Positions 20,128 to 31,559 of a stretch of DNA of 64,000 nucleotides are shown here, in pieces. This DNA is from Glycine soja. Its lineage: Eukaryota > Streptophyta > Magnoliopsida > Fabales > Fabaceae. The notes below the pieces were generated by a model. That model did not search any database. It saw only the letters and a list, made by a program, of their open reading frames with translations, and was not told the origin of the DNA. Both the position numbers and the translations under genes were made by a program. Numbering within the stretch: position 1 is the stretch's first letter; the number at the start of each line of letters is the position of its first letter. The stretch is from positions 30,495,102-30,559,101 of the forward strand of contig NC_041006.1 of assembly GCF_004193775.1 (NCBI RefSeq), written 5' to 3'.

Positions 20128-20535
20128 TCATGAATTCACTTGAACAATTTCATTGGTGCTTAACGCGCAAGGAGGCAAGTGATCATCCTTAGGGATCCTA
20201 AGCTTCACAGTCACATGCTCCTCGTCCTCGTCCTCACGTGCGTCCTCCGCAATCACGCGCTGGTGAACCCTAAAAAGCGCGTCTTGCGCGGGCGAGACGA
20301 GATCATTGATCTCATCGAAATGGTTGATCTCCTCGGAGGATCTGTGGATGGTGACAACGCATTTTTCGCAACCGGGGAGCGCGCCATCGATGTGGATCTT
20401 GGCCTTGGTGTCGGTGCGGAGCTGTTTGACGATGTCTCTGTCGCGGCCAATGACGCTGCCGATCTTGGGGACGGGGCAGAGGTAGCGGAAGATGGTGTCG
20501 TCGGCGGTGATGAGGGAGGAGAAGGACTCATTCAT
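20128..20535 (-). pseudogene. KH-domain RNA-binding protein fragment
   Basis: 135 codons on the minus strand. The KH domain starts FRYLCPVPKIGSVIGRDRDI and continues VKQLRTDTKAKIHI, then a conserved SPAQDALFRVHQRVIAED segment and the start of a second KH domain (HVTVKLRIP). It resembles plant multi-KH proteins of the HEN4/RCF3 type, which bind pre-mRNA in the nucleus. The RNA-gripping GxxG loop reads GRDR instead of GRGG, so the second Gly is lost. It is cut off inside KH2. It is the longest open cargo in CACTA-1 and nearest the right end, so it would come first in a leftward transcript. Confidence 0.8.
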
Positions 20536-20884
20536 GGGAACCTCGGGGAACGGGTTTAAAGCTTAGGCATGGTGGATGTCGTCTTTGTGGTTATGGTGTG
20601 ATGAAATGACATCGTGGTTGTCGTCAGGGAGTAAGTGAGAAGGAAGCAAGTGTGTAGTTGAACAACCATGAATATGAGAGAACATTGCGTGTGGTTACAT
20701 TCAGGGGAACACTGCGTGTGCATCTTCTCCAGTGCGAATGGTTTCGGTGGTGGACGCGTATTCTCCAGAACCTAGGGAAGATGAGAGAAGCATTGGGAAT
20801 ATGAGAGAGACATTGGAAAGAGGAGAGGAGCGAATGGAGGAGAGGAACAATCAAGCGTTTAAATTTTAAATTACACAAATTTAA

Positions 20885-21050
20885 AGATGGTCTTTCCAAA
20901 ACCACTTTTGTTTTATATCATTCAAAGACGGTTTGTTGAAAAACCGTTTTTGAAATATTTTCAATATTTACAAAAATAACACTGCCCCTAAACAAAGGCG
21001 GTCTTGTGACGATCGAACTTAAATACACGTCGTAAAATATGCTTTTTTTA
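20885..21050. repeat. CACTA-1 right subterminal repeats
   Basis: Shorter cluster of related words (AAAGACGGTTTGTTGAAAAA, GGCGGTCTTGTGACGATCG) just inside the right end, matching the left cluster in inverted orientation. Confidence 0.65.
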
Positions 21051-21067
21051 GTAGTGTACTATGCAAG

Positions 21068-21145
21068 TATTCTCAAGTTGGGACCCCTATTGTCAAAGTA
21101 AACATGTCTTATAATGCAAAAGCACATACTTATAATGCTTTTTGG
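21068..21145 (+). pseudogene. M1 aminopeptidase exon fragment B
   Basis: After ATGCAAG the frame reads YSQVGTPIVKVNMSYNAKAH, which directly continues fragment A in the M1 aminopeptidase family (usually WYSQAGTP). The Trp codon at the junction is damaged, and similarity ends within about 80 bp. It is a captured, nonfunctional piece. Confidence 0.7.
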
Positions 21146-21799
21146 GAGGAGGTTGAGATATGCACGGGATGTAACCATTTTTTGCTCTTAGATGAAGGGG
21201 TATCATTATCTAGCATTGTGTTATAGGTGGGTGGGTGCTAGGGACTATGTTTATTGTATATTGTTGCTCTACTTGTGCTTTTTATAATATTCATTTGGCG
21301 AGAAAAAATACATATTTTTGTATAGGTGTTTTTCTGGCAAATGAATACTAGAAGGGGGAGGTTTGCAATATCCTTTATCAGATTCGATTCTTAATTCCAG
21401 ACCTTACATGAGGATGTCTGGATGAGATAATGGTTTGAAGAGTGATATTTTTTTTGTTCAAGCACGATATCAAATGGTTGGTGGGGATGGAGGTTTGGGT
21501 TACTGAACTATAAAGAAGTCAGAATTTTGCCAAAGACAACATGGTATAAGATTCAATTTTGACTATTTCGAAGCTATTGCAATATAAAGTTAGCATTGGG
21601 CTCTTTTAGCATACTTCCAATCCTGAAAAAGCGTGTAGGGGTATTCATTTTACTTAAAGGAAACTTCAAAATAATGATCTAAAGTCCGTATCTCAGTGGT
21701 CCAAATATTGTTTAGAAGGGTGTAATTCATTTTCTCTTCTCTCAAATGATATTATCCAATGATGTGTTAAAGTGAAATATATAAAATTATCATTTAAGA

Positions 21800-21804
<5 letters not shown>
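21146..21804. other. Helitron interior, no recognised gene
   Basis: Sequence of near-average composition between the aminopeptidase scrap and the microsatellite. It may be more captured DNA, but I recognise no product in any frame. Confidence 0.5.

Positions 21805-21853
<49 letters not shown>
21805..21853. repeat. (AT)n microsatellite
   Basis: Uninterrupted AT dinucleotide run of about 49 bp. Confidence 0.95.
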
Positions 21854-21857
<4 letters not shown>

Positions 21858-21895
21858 AACTATCATGTACTTTTGTTAATAAGTTTTTATTAATT

Positions 21896-22370
21896 AAATA
21901 TTTTTTATTTCTAGAATTAAATATTTAGAATATGTATAATTCCTTTGTTAAGACCACTAATATTTAAACACTATAAATATATAAATTTTTTAAATCCAAT
22001 TACATATAAGATTATAATATGGGATATATTTTCATTCCAGTATCTTAATATAATTGTATTTTTAAGGATTTAAATTCTTTATATCTAACTAAATAAAATA
22101 AATTTCATTAATTAATTTACTTACACAATAGTAAATATTTTTTATTTCTTGAATTAAGTATTTATAGTATGTATAATTTCTTTTTTTTAGATCACTGATA
22201 TTTGAACACTATGAATATATAATTATTTCAAATGTAATTATTTATAAGATTATAATTTATAATATGTGATACATTTTTATATAGTTTAAATTTTAAGGAT
22301 TTAAATTTTAAATATCTAATTAAATGAAATAGATTTCATTAATTAATTTGTTTACTCAATAGTAAAAATT
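21896..22370 (+). repeat. Tandem duplication, 2 x about 237 bp
   Basis: Two adjacent AT-rich copies share AAATATTTTTTATTTCT, GAACACTATGAATATATAA-like and TCATTAATTAATTT words in the same order. They are noncoding and lie within the Helitron-like mosaic. Confidence 0.7.
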
Positions 22371-23021
22371 AATGCATTAATATAGTGGGCTAAAATACTT
22401 AAAAGAAAGCTTTTAAATTAATTTGTTAGGTAATAAATTTTAATCACTTAATGCATGTATTAATTGATATGACATAGGATTATTGTCCAACTTAAGAGAT
22501 TTTAAATTCGAGTCCTATGAATGTAATTGTGTTAATTACTTAGAAGAAAATTTTGTTCTCTATAATAATCATATTTAATTCAATTTAAGAATGGTTGTCT
22601 GCATGTAAAGAATATTCTTTATAAAAAAATTATTTTAATTAAATTTCAAATTTTATTTAAAAATATAATACACTTAATTTTTGTTACTAACTTATAAAAT
22701 GATATTTTTAAATAAAATTTATTAATTAGACATATAAGTATTATTTTAAAATTTGTTTCATTTTCAATCATGTTAATTTTTTAAAATTAAAATAATATAA
22801 GGTGCGTCTATGGTTTGATTTTGATGTAAATGTTTTAGTTTTATCTCATATTTAATTATTTATTTTTAAACAAATAATTGTATTCATACAAAAATGCATA
22901 TCAACGAGCCTCATCTGTACATCTGCACGGCAAAATGTTGGGTTTCAATTCATCACCCTACCTTTAGCAAGCAGCATTTGTATTTGCTATTTTGCTGTAT
23001 ATGAACAACTTTACATTTGCT

Positions 23022-23775
23022 TATGGTTTCTTTAATTTTCAGCAAACATTTGTCATGCTTTTTTATATAAAGTTTTATTTCTTATATCAACCAGTATATT
23101 AGCGAATGCAAAATTACAGCCGCATCTTATTTCATTTTTTACTACAGCATTTTCCATTCTGCACAATAATAATGTACTACTTGGTAAATACTCCAAGGGT
23201 TTGGATATGCTATCCACTGATAATATTCTATCTTGGTTCTGTCGGTTGCTATATACATTTAGCCACACTATCAATTAGTTAATACCTTTTTAAAATACCA
23301 ATTACTACATTCATACCTATAATTGCTATTTTTACCCATCATTAAATTAAATTTTGTAATCTTCATAATTATACAATAGGTATTATATATTTTTATATCC
23401 AACAAAACAATACATTTACTTATTTTATTCATTAGAGTTTTTTATATCAACCAATTATAAATTTTTCCAAGTTTAACTTTCCAAAACATGACAAAAGAAT
23501 AAAAAAATTTATTATCATGATTTAGTTATTTCATTGTAATATAATTTATAAACATCTTATTCATCATTTAAATTATAATTAAATTAGATTAGATTCCAAA
23601 ATTTGAAAAACTATTCCAGTTTTTTTTTTAAAAATCTCCATACAATTATATAACTCCAACTATTTCAATTTATTAACAAATTCCTTAAAAAAAACTAATT
23701 TAAAATTCTCAATTTCTTTACAACATTATCCTAAACATACACAACATCTTCTATACTGCACGGGTGAGTAACTAG
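23022..23775 (+). repeat. Helitron 3' terminal region
   Basis: AT-rich subterminal block ending in GCACGGGTGAGTAACTAG, followed by T. It is homologous along about 650 bp to the internal block at 13789-14445. Confidence 0.6.
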
Positions 23776-26070
23776 TTTCCATTTAAATCAATAGTACGAG
23801 AACAAACAAATGCCTTTTATTTGTCTGCATCCAGAATGTATGTAGAATCACGAATTACTGCATTAGGAAGTATCGTGACATCTCATGACCTCATGAATGG
23901 ATTAGGCTAATGAATCGCGCATGTCAGCACTTGGACTTTTCAACGCTCGATCTAGTGATAACATCAATTAATTCGATCACAACAAGCGTGTATCATCCGT
24001 TTGGAATCTTGTTCCGTTTTTCGTAACAGTCGGATATAACTATAGACTTGTATGAAGCCCCAGGTGAAGCTCCAAAGATCTTATTGTCATTTATACTTTG
24101 GACGCTATAAGACTTGTATGAAAAACAGTGGGCTATATATTATTAGGACATGCTGACATGAAAAATATTTTTAGGAAAATGCTAATGAGTGCCCTTAAAC
24201 CTTAATCTTAAGGCCATCTCCAATGAAAAATGCTTGAAGAGTTTCTTAGGATAAAATTTTAATTTTTTATTTTCTTTTATTGTTAGAGTTCACATAGTGG
24301 GTTTCTTAAAATTGACCTGAATATCTTAGATAAGTAACTCATCTCCAAATTTTCTTAAAAATAAAAAATAATTTAATATGTTGTAAAATATTTAAAGTGA
24401 GTATCTTAAGTTTTGATCATTGCAGATGTATTAAGGCGTACTAATTAAAGAAGTTAAAGTATAAATGTTTTTATAGGAAGATGAAAAGTTATGTTGTTCA
24501 TGATTTTTTTACATTTTTTTATAATTTTAATAATAAATATTTTTTCTTTTTAGTTTCTTAAAGATTATCTCAATGGTATTGATAAAAAAAACCCATATTT
24601 TTATATCCAAAAATTATAATTTCATCAACTAAAATTCTCACTATCCAGCATTTTTTGTTAAGCAAAATAACACGAACACCAAAAGGTTGATCGTGTGCTT
24701 AAACAACTCACATGCAGCATTATTAATATCGTAACTATAATTAATATACATGTAATTTAATTACAATATTGCCATCATATGTGTATATATGTATGATAAA
24801 GGAAATTAAAAACCACTTCAAATTTTTTTCCAAAATGACACTCATTATACCATCAAATAATAAATTAGTGAGTTTCAAGGTGCTTGTTAATAAATACAAC
24901 GCCATGTGAATCAACTTGGTAAGATACTTAGTTACATACTTCATTAATTAACAAACATTTTTGTTTGTTTTTTTTTTAATTATCCGTTAACTCAAATTCA
25001 TTTATTGGTTATGATAGGATATTCTAAGTAGTATGTACTACTTTATGAAAGAAAAATGATTCACTCAATTGAACATAACAAATTGTGTCGAATACCACAT
25101 TGTTTATAATCACTGGCGAAATACAACAAAAATTAGATTTGGATGGAGAAATTTTTCCAAATCCCAAAGCTGGCAAGGAATTAGTGTTTGAATTCCCTAA
25201 TCCCAATGTCAACTGTGTTTTCATTTAGCCTTGCTTGTAAATTTATTGGAATATTAAAGTTATATTTGTAAATTTTTATAAATTGCACATTTATTTGTTT
25301 TTCAACCTTTTGCGACAAACTTTGACTTTAACAACATGACTTTCTTATTTCCGTTATCATATATAATCCCTATTTTTATTTTGTATCATCATCAGATTTC
25401 ATTTGTACATATCAATTATCCGCTTTTTTATTCTATATTCCTTTTTAGCTCATTCAATTGCTTTTAAATTTAGAAAATTACAATATTATAAAATATTATA
25501 ACTATATAGTTGATGCCTATATTGTTAATTGTATTTTTCAACTTACTCGTGCGAACGCAAGGATTACTTACTGGTTAAAAAATATAAAATATGAAAGGAG
25601 TAAGCTACAAATGTTAGTAAATAAAAACAACTGTCATTAAGATAATAGTATGGGTTTAGGTAATTATACACAAGTTGTTTGGAGTTATATTTATTTTATG
25701 TCATTATTTTTTTCTCATTTTTTATTTTATTTTACATTTCTCTTTTTTATCTTTTAATTTCTAAATTTTTCTGTTATAAAAAAATTACATAAATATTATT
25801 TCTCGTAAATTTTGAGCCTGCTTGTTGTCACTGTTATGTTAAATAAATAAAATATGCAAAATTCAGATTAGTGCACGGTCTTTTAGATTTTATCAATGGC
25901 TGGCTACTCGACTGCTTTCGGCAAAAGATTAAAGCTGCAACCTTCGGGGAACTCCGACAAATTATCAAACATTATAGCACTTATTTGACGTAAATTTGTT
26001 TTGTAAACAAGCTTACTTAAGCATTGGATGCAATAGTAGATCATATATCGTTAATAATATATAATTTTTT
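23776..26070. other. Intergenic DNA between Helitron and MULE-1
   Basis: AT-rich, with only short chance frames. It contains one candidate MITE (24212-24431). I see no gene. Confidence 0.6.
24212..24431. repeat. Candidate Tourist-like MITE
   Basis: Ends GGCCATCTCCAATG and, inverted, ATACATCTGCAATG, flanked by TAA on both sides, about 220 bp long. The CATCTCCAATG end is common in plant Tourist/Harbinger MITEs. Confidence 0.45.
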
Positions 26071-26940
26071 TAACTTAAATATATTTTTCATACTTATAAT
26101 ATATCATTTTTTCATATTATTACCTATTAATTTCTTTTTTTTATTTTGTAACACCATTTTTTCAGATTTTTACTTTTGATATATGTAGTTAGCATCAAAT
26201 TCTTAGATGAAGATGTGACAAATAAAATGTCACGTCATACTGGATTTGTTGAATTGTAATCCTCTATTTTTTCACATCATTTAATTTTTTTTTCAATTTT
26301 AAAAACCATTTTAAATTATTTTTGGGTTTTGGGTTTTAGATGTTGGGTTGTGGTGTCAGGCTATGGGAATCATTGGACATTGTGGGGAGGTCATCATTGG
26401 CAAGCAGTGGCTCGACCAAAACATCGAGGGCGATGCAGGCAAGGTGGCGAAGAGCTAGATAGCGAGGACGGGGCAGCAACTACTAGGGTTGTCAATAAGG
26501 GCCAACCCCGCCCGCTTTTGGCCTGCCATAAACAGGCCAGCCCGATCCGCCCTGCTAAACAAAACAGACTACATTTTTTAGCCCAACCCGTTTCAAGCTA
26601 CCCCGCTTAGCCCGCGGGTCACCCGCCAGCCTACCATTTTTTTTTTTCAGATTTTGTATTGTTCTTTATCGTTGTTGGTAACATCAATTTAGCATTGTCC
26701 TTTATCGTTGTTGGTAACATCAATTTTGAATCTAACTCTTGTCTCTTTATAATTTTTTATAACTAAAAATAATAATATACTAATAGTAAGCAATAAAAGA
26801 ATAAAACCTATCACAAACTTCAATATCTAGAATCTAGATGACCTTGTCACCTTGTGTGCCTCTAATCCACATCAACAACATTGGATGCACCCTTGGAAGA
26901 AGTTGTCTTCACAATTGAATCTTCATCAAACAAATCATCA

Positions 26941-27720
26941 TCATCTATAAAAAAAAAGTGAGAAGTGACAAATAATTACCAAAATAATATAAAATAAATA
27001 ATGAAGTTCTTTACCCTCATTGAAGCCATGCTTCCAATTGCGAGTACAAATAATTGCTTCCACACAATCGGATGAGAGGCGATTTCTATACTTCTTGAGA
27101 ATGCGAGATCCAATGTTAAACACAGATTCAGATGCAACAGTTGTAACTGGTATGCTCAGCAAGTCACAAGCCATAATAGAAAGATGCGGAAATCTTGGAC
27201 TATTAGTTTTCCACCAATCAAGTACATCCATATGTGCTGTAAAATGCAAGTTCAATGTCGCTTCTTCCAAATTAGTATCAAGTTGAGACTTTCCACTATC
27301 ACTAGCAACTTGTTCCTTGTACTCTATTAAATCCTAATGTAACAAATAAAAAAAAGTGATAAACATACATAATAATGAAAAAATTAATATTGAATTTTAG
27401 TAATTCTTTAAAAAGATATATGAATTTTAGAACTTGCATCAAAGAGACCAAAGTCCTAACTTGAGGATGGTGGCTTAACACTAGAAGAAGAACTTTTGGG
27501 TTTGGGTGCATAAAAATTCCAAAGTTCATACAACTTTCTCTTGATTTTCTCAACCTTCATTTCCCATGTAAGTGGATCAATCTTTTTATAGCAAAAACCC
27601 AATGATTCAAACTTTATCCTAGGGTAAAAAACAACACCAAATGCAAGTACAATACTACACTCATCCCAATATTTATCAAATTTCAACATCATGTCTTTAG
27701 CCCAATCGAAGACGTGAGGC
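26941..27720 (-). pseudogene. hAT transposase, C-terminal half
   Basis: Minus strand. The first part (27720-27456) has KFDKYWDECSIVLAFGVVFY and SLGFCYKKIDPLTWEMKVEK, the DUF4413-type RNase H-fold segment of plant hAT transposases. After a gap comes the dimerisation domain (27270-26941) with LDWWKTNSPRFPHLSIMACD, SIPVTTVASESVFN and NRLSSDCVEAIICTRNW. The BED zinc finger and the first catalytic part are missing, so it is inactive. Confidence 0.85.
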
Positions 27721-27965
27721 TGATGTTGGGGTTTGAAATCGAAAGAGACGGGTGAGGGCTCGAGGTCGAGGGTGAGGGTCTTGAGAGAGAGGGAGGTCAT
27801 GAGAGTGAGGCTGACATGGAGCCGCCGCCGTGGAGGGAGGCTATGAGGGACTAAGGGTGAGGCTCTCGAAGTCCAATCGAAGATGTGAGGCTGATGGGGT
27901 TCGAAATTGAAAGAGAAGGGCGAGGCCTCGAGGTCAAGGGTGAGGGTCTTGAGAGAGAGGGCTCG
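27707..27965 (+). repeat. Two copies of a purine-rich 90-bp segment
   Basis: Both copies contain GTGAGGCTGATG, a gap, TTCGAAATxGAAAGAGA and GTCxAGGGTGAGGGTCTTGA, at 27715-27800 and 27887-27965. They lie upstream of the transposase half and probably replace its missing 5' part. Confidence 0.7.
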
Positions 27966-28285
27966 AGAGAAGAGATTCAAGAGAATGAGAAATAAGATTC
28001 AAGTCAAGAGGCCGTGAGGGTCTGGTCCAGTTTGCGTGCGTTTGGGCAATTTGGACTGCAAGAGTGTGTTTGGGCCATTTCAAAGTCCATAATCTATTTT
28101 TTTTAAAAGCACTAGCTCTCGAGCTGGCCTGTCCCAGCCCGCCTCTGACCTGTTGGGCTTGCAGGCTAAACGGGGCGGGCCTAAACGATTTATGGGTCCA
28201 AATTCCAGCCCAACCCAGCTTTTTTGGAGAACTGGCCGGGCCAGCCCGCCAGGCCAGGCCTAGTTTGACACCCCTAGCAATAACT

Positions 28286-28686
28286 TTGTTGGTGTCATGG
28301 TAGACGCACTTGCGAATGAACTCAGGGACGTGGCTGTTGTCGGTGGTGATGGAGGCGGCAAGGGTGCGACCATTGAGGACCTTCCCGTTCATCTACGCCA
28401 CCACATCGCGTGCGACGTGGCGCAACACAAACTAGATGAAGGCCCACCCCCTCCCCCCCCCCCCCCAGTTGTGGTGCGTGTGGCAGTCCTTGAGGACAAT
28501 GACATACGCAGCGTTGCCAAAGTTGGAGAAGAGTGTGTGGAGGTTCGAGTTCGTGAGGGAGTAGTCAATGTTCGAAACGTACAATGTTGAATTCAACGGA
28601 GCCAAGGATGAGTCCCTTGTTGTTGTTTTTGTTTTTGTTGTTGGTGTTGGATTTCGGATTTGGATTGTGTAGGGTTTGGGTTTCAA
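28286..28686 (-). pseudogene. U11/U12-31K RRM protein fragment
   Basis: Minus strand. It reads NSTLYVSNIDYSLTNSNLHT and LFSNFGNAAYVIVLKD, then after a G-rich expansion and stops, MNGKVLNGRTLAASITTDNS and PEFIRKCVY. This order is the RRM of the plant minor-spliceosome protein U11/U12-31K (RNP2 LYVSN and the NGRTLAASI block). A run of 14 C/G (28453-28466) and in-frame stops break it. The zinc knuckle that normally follows is cut off by the hAT insertion site. No introns are seen in this piece. It is cargo of MULE-1. Confidence 0.75.
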
Positions 28687-29114
28687 GTTGTTGTTGTTGA
28701 GTGGTTGGGGTTCGCTTTCACAAAGGAAGGGTCAGCTTGGACGAAGGTGGTGTTCAAGGTTTTGGGATCGTCGGAGAAGGAAGAAGAATGGGAAAGGAGA
28801 GAAGAGGGGAGGAAGAAGAATGGGAAAGGAGAGAAGAGGGGAGGAAGGAGGGGGAAAAAAGAAAAATGGGTGCCGCTAAATTTTTTTAAAATTTTCAAAA
28901 ACGACAATGATGTGAAAAATGAGAAGATAACAACTAAACAAATCCAGCATGATGTGGCATCGATGAAATTTCATCCGTTACCTTATCACTTAACGATTTG
29001 AGACTAATGACAAATATCAAGTATAAAAATATGAAAAAGACAACAAAATAAAAAAGGTAACAATCTAAAGAAAAGGGTATATTAAAGGAATGAAAAACAT
29101 ATTTAAATTATTTT

Positions 29115-31087
29115 ATTTTACAAAAATATTGAGATTTTTTTATAAATTTAATGTCTATATATTAATATTGTCATCTAATCATAAATCATTATTAAAATTA
29201 TTTTTAAGATAACTATTTTAAAAATCAAACAAACTTATCCTATGTTATGAACTGTCATTGAAAACTTATGTAAAACTTTTTATAATTAATAATAATAAAT
29301 AATTTATAATTAAACTTTATACATATACATTCTTAAACTCGAATCAGACCAAACAATCATCAATTAAATTAAATTTGTTCGGGATGGTTTGGTGATTAAA
29401 ATAAAATAAAAACGAACGGAATTTCAGCAACACAAAGGAGGAGGAGAGAATAAGAAAGGAATTTAAAGAAGTGAACACAAGAAAAATCCTTTTGACTATC
29501 TTTGCCCTGTGTCTCTTATGTCTTATCCAAGGTCTTCCTCCACTTGAAAGAAATAATAATTAATTAGAGGAATATCCTATGAGTGTTAGTAAAGGTAATT
29601 AATTAAGGAGAGTAGAGGAAATTTGGTGTGCCTCAAACTATTAGTGTCTTAGATTGGGCTATTCCTAAACAAAAGTAGAACGATGATGAGTCAAAGGGGA
29701 ATTTTTCTGGTTGATTTTGATTCAAAATCCTTTGAGTTGGTAAAGTTGGGATTGGGTTGGACAAACAATTGGCGTGTTCCACTTCATTCGGGCTCAAACT
29801 AAGGTCAAAAAGCTTGTGTCAGTCAGCAAATACTTCTTGATCCACATCTACTGCAAAAAGTAATTTTCACTCACCAATGCGTTGATCATTTGAAGTGCGT
29901 GTTTTCTAGCAACTTAGACACTATACAATTTTCTTCTTCTTCTTTTTTGAAGAAGGGTATTTTTCATTTTTCCAATTAAATCAGGATTTTGTACGTATGT
30001 TTTATGTTATATAACATGAGTGGCGATATTTTTAAATAATGAGAAGGTTATAGAAATTAAACTTTTATTTAATATTATTAATATATTATATTAAAAATTA
30101 TAAAACTTTATTTAATTAATATCGGTTCAACTATGATTAGATAATCAAACCTTAAATTAGTTTCTTTACTAATCTGACTTTAAAAACATTGAGTAATATA
30201 ATTAATTGATATCGTATTGAATATACTTTTTAGTTTTATTGGAATCAATTTGTGTTTAGTACCTAAACCACTATGCAGCACTTAGATTTGATCATCTGAA
30301 TTGTTATATAGTATTCGACTATTTGTCGCATCAATAGAAAAATTAAAATGTATGTAAGGATATGTTGGAAAAAAATCAAATTAATCATCCAATTCAATTT
30401 AAATCACACTAGTTTGAATTGGATTGAATCAAATCAATTTTTTTAGAAAGCCATCTAAACCTATCCGAACTGCAAATCCTCTTGATCTTTGAATTGGATT
30501 TTTTTTTTTTTAGTTCAAAATCGATGCAAATTGCTCTAAGCCACTCCAATTTCAAGAGAGCCTTTCTAGTTTCCATTGTTCATACTAGAAGTCACGTAGG
30601 ACTCCTTTTAAACTCTTAGGATTGATTTGGTAGAGTGAAAAGACTGAAAAAGAAAAAATATTTAAATTAAAATAATATAATAAAGATGCGGTCGGGATGC
30701 ATACTAAATTTTAAAAATCTCTTTTCATTTCTACTTTATTTTTTATCTACCAAATCAAGCCTTAGCAAAAATATAATAGAATTTTTGTCATTTTAATTTA
30801 TTTACTTCAATTATAAACTCATTGATTCAAGAATAGAAGTTTCAACACATCCATAATGATTATGGAATTCTGATGATTTCCCTGCTTGGCCGCCCAAGCT
30901 TTGACTATTATATTTCATCAATGTGAAGCCGGCCAGACATGTTTGGCTTGGAGTTTGATGGAACCCATCTTTCACTTGCGTATAAGTCAATATTGAATGA
31001 CTAGCTCTATGTTTTCATCACCGATCATGAGAGAGCCAAACAAATATAATTATCAAATTAAACAATTTAGGTAGACTTGTGAGAGTT
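29115..31087. other. Intergenic DNA between MULE-1 and Copia-2
   Basis: AT-rich, with no supported frame or RNA gene. A local cluster of GAATTGGATT-like words occurs near 30390-30500. Confidence 0.6.
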
Positions 31088-31092
31088 TCATA

Positions 31093-31559
31093 TGTAAGAA
31101 TTAATGTTTCATGTGAGAGGCATGTGGCTTATGTAAGAACTAATAAGTAAATAATTAACGATTAAGGGTTAAATTGTAACTGCGCTTAATAGGAGAAGTT
31201 TCTAGAGCTAACTGCTACTTGATGGGAGTAGTGGTTATAAAAGGGGGTTAATACCCACTAACGTGAAATAAAGTCCTCTTCTTGATCAGAAAAGTGTTCT
31301 CTCTCACCCGTAACCATCACGAATAGAGAGAGGCAGAAACGAAAGGCCTAAGGAAGTGAAATTTTATTTCTCTCCTCTTTCAAGGAAATCAAAGTGCACG
31401 GGAGAGAAGTTCCTATAGAGAAAGGTACAAGTCTTCCTATGAAGAAAGGTACACATAATTATCTATTGTTATTTATTGATTGTTTGTGAGAATCGTAGGT
31501 TTCAAGATCCTGTTGTTTTCTATCATTGATAGTCTAGGAAATCCCTTAAGAATTTTATA
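31093..31559 (+). repeat. Copia-2 5' LTR
   Basis: 467 bp, TG...TA (the final CA mutated to TA). It carries an extra copy of the GAAAGGTAC unit relative to the 3' LTR. A TATA-like TTATAAAAGGG lies near 31235. Confidence 0.9.

Larger units (their letters stand above)
15065..21056. mobile_element. CACTA-1, gene-carrying CACTA transposon
   Basis: 5,992-bp element with CACTA ends: left CACTACTGCAAAAAAG and right, on the reverse strand, CACTACTAAAAAAAGC. The 3-bp target duplication is TAC (15062-15064 and 21057-21059). Both ends carry subterminal repeats with AAGACGGT-type words, the usual transposase-binding arrangement. No transposase (TnpA/TnpD) frame is present, so it is non-autonomous. The cargo is minus-strand fragments of KH-domain, importin alpha, CIPK and universal stress protein genes, which makes it a Pack-CACTA. 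It sits inside the Helitron-like mosaic and itself contains a solo LTR. Confidence 0.9.
9037..23775 (+). mobile_element. Helitron-like mosaic carrying several host gene fragments
   Basis: The left end follows an A and begins TCTATCTAATATATC, a typical plant Helitron 5' end. The right end is GCACGGGTGAGTAACTAG followed by T, fitting the CTRR 3' end and A/T target. No RepHel gene is present, so it would be non-autonomous. It carries exon pieces of an ABC ATPase, a receptor-like kinase, two E2 enzymes and an M1 aminopeptidase, mostly with splice-site-like borders, all on the plus strand. About 6 kb of the span is a later CACTA insertion. The 3' hairpin is eroded: only its GCACGGG half is clear. 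The exact 5' end is uncertain by a few bases. Confidence 0.6.
26484..28276 (-). mobile_element. hAT element nested in MULE-1
   Basis: The ends read TAGGGTTGTCAA and, inverted, TAGGGGTGTCAAAC. The flanking 8-bp sites GCAACTAC (26476-26483) and GCAATAAC (28277-28284) agree at 6 of 8 positions. Near each end are GC-rich repeats of GGCCxGCCCG-type words in inverted orientation. A partial hAT transposase lies inside on the minus strand. At 1.8 kb it is internally deleted (an autonomous hAT is usually 3-4 kb). Confidence 0.75.
26073..29110. mobile_element. MULE-1, long-inverted-repeat element with a U11/U12-31K fragment
   Basis: Bases about 26075-26310 are repeated as an inverted, diverged copy at about 28900-29110. 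Shared words include AACAAATCCAGxATGAxGTG, TATCAAxxxTAAAAATxTGAAAAA and TGAAAAAxATATTTAAxTT. Terminal repeats of over 200 bp with host gene cargo are typical of Mutator-like (Pack-MULE) elements. The target duplication could not be resolved and no transposase of its own is present. An hAT element later inserted inside it. Confidence 0.6.

Noticed and set aside
20179..20559. 126-codon plus-strand ORF and a 92-codon Ser/Pro-rich minus ORF
   Set aside because: Both overlap the KH-domain frame, which shows a recognisable domain. These are shadows of its GC-rich coding sequence.
27456..27980. 174-codon frame read as one protein
   Set aside because: Only the part below 27720 is hAT transposase. 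The rest is repeated purine-rich DNA read through by chance.
28660..29001. 113-codon Glu/Lys/Arg-rich ORF
   Set aside because: It reflects a GGAAGAAGAATGGGAAAGGA-type simple repeat next to the RRM fragment, with no domain.
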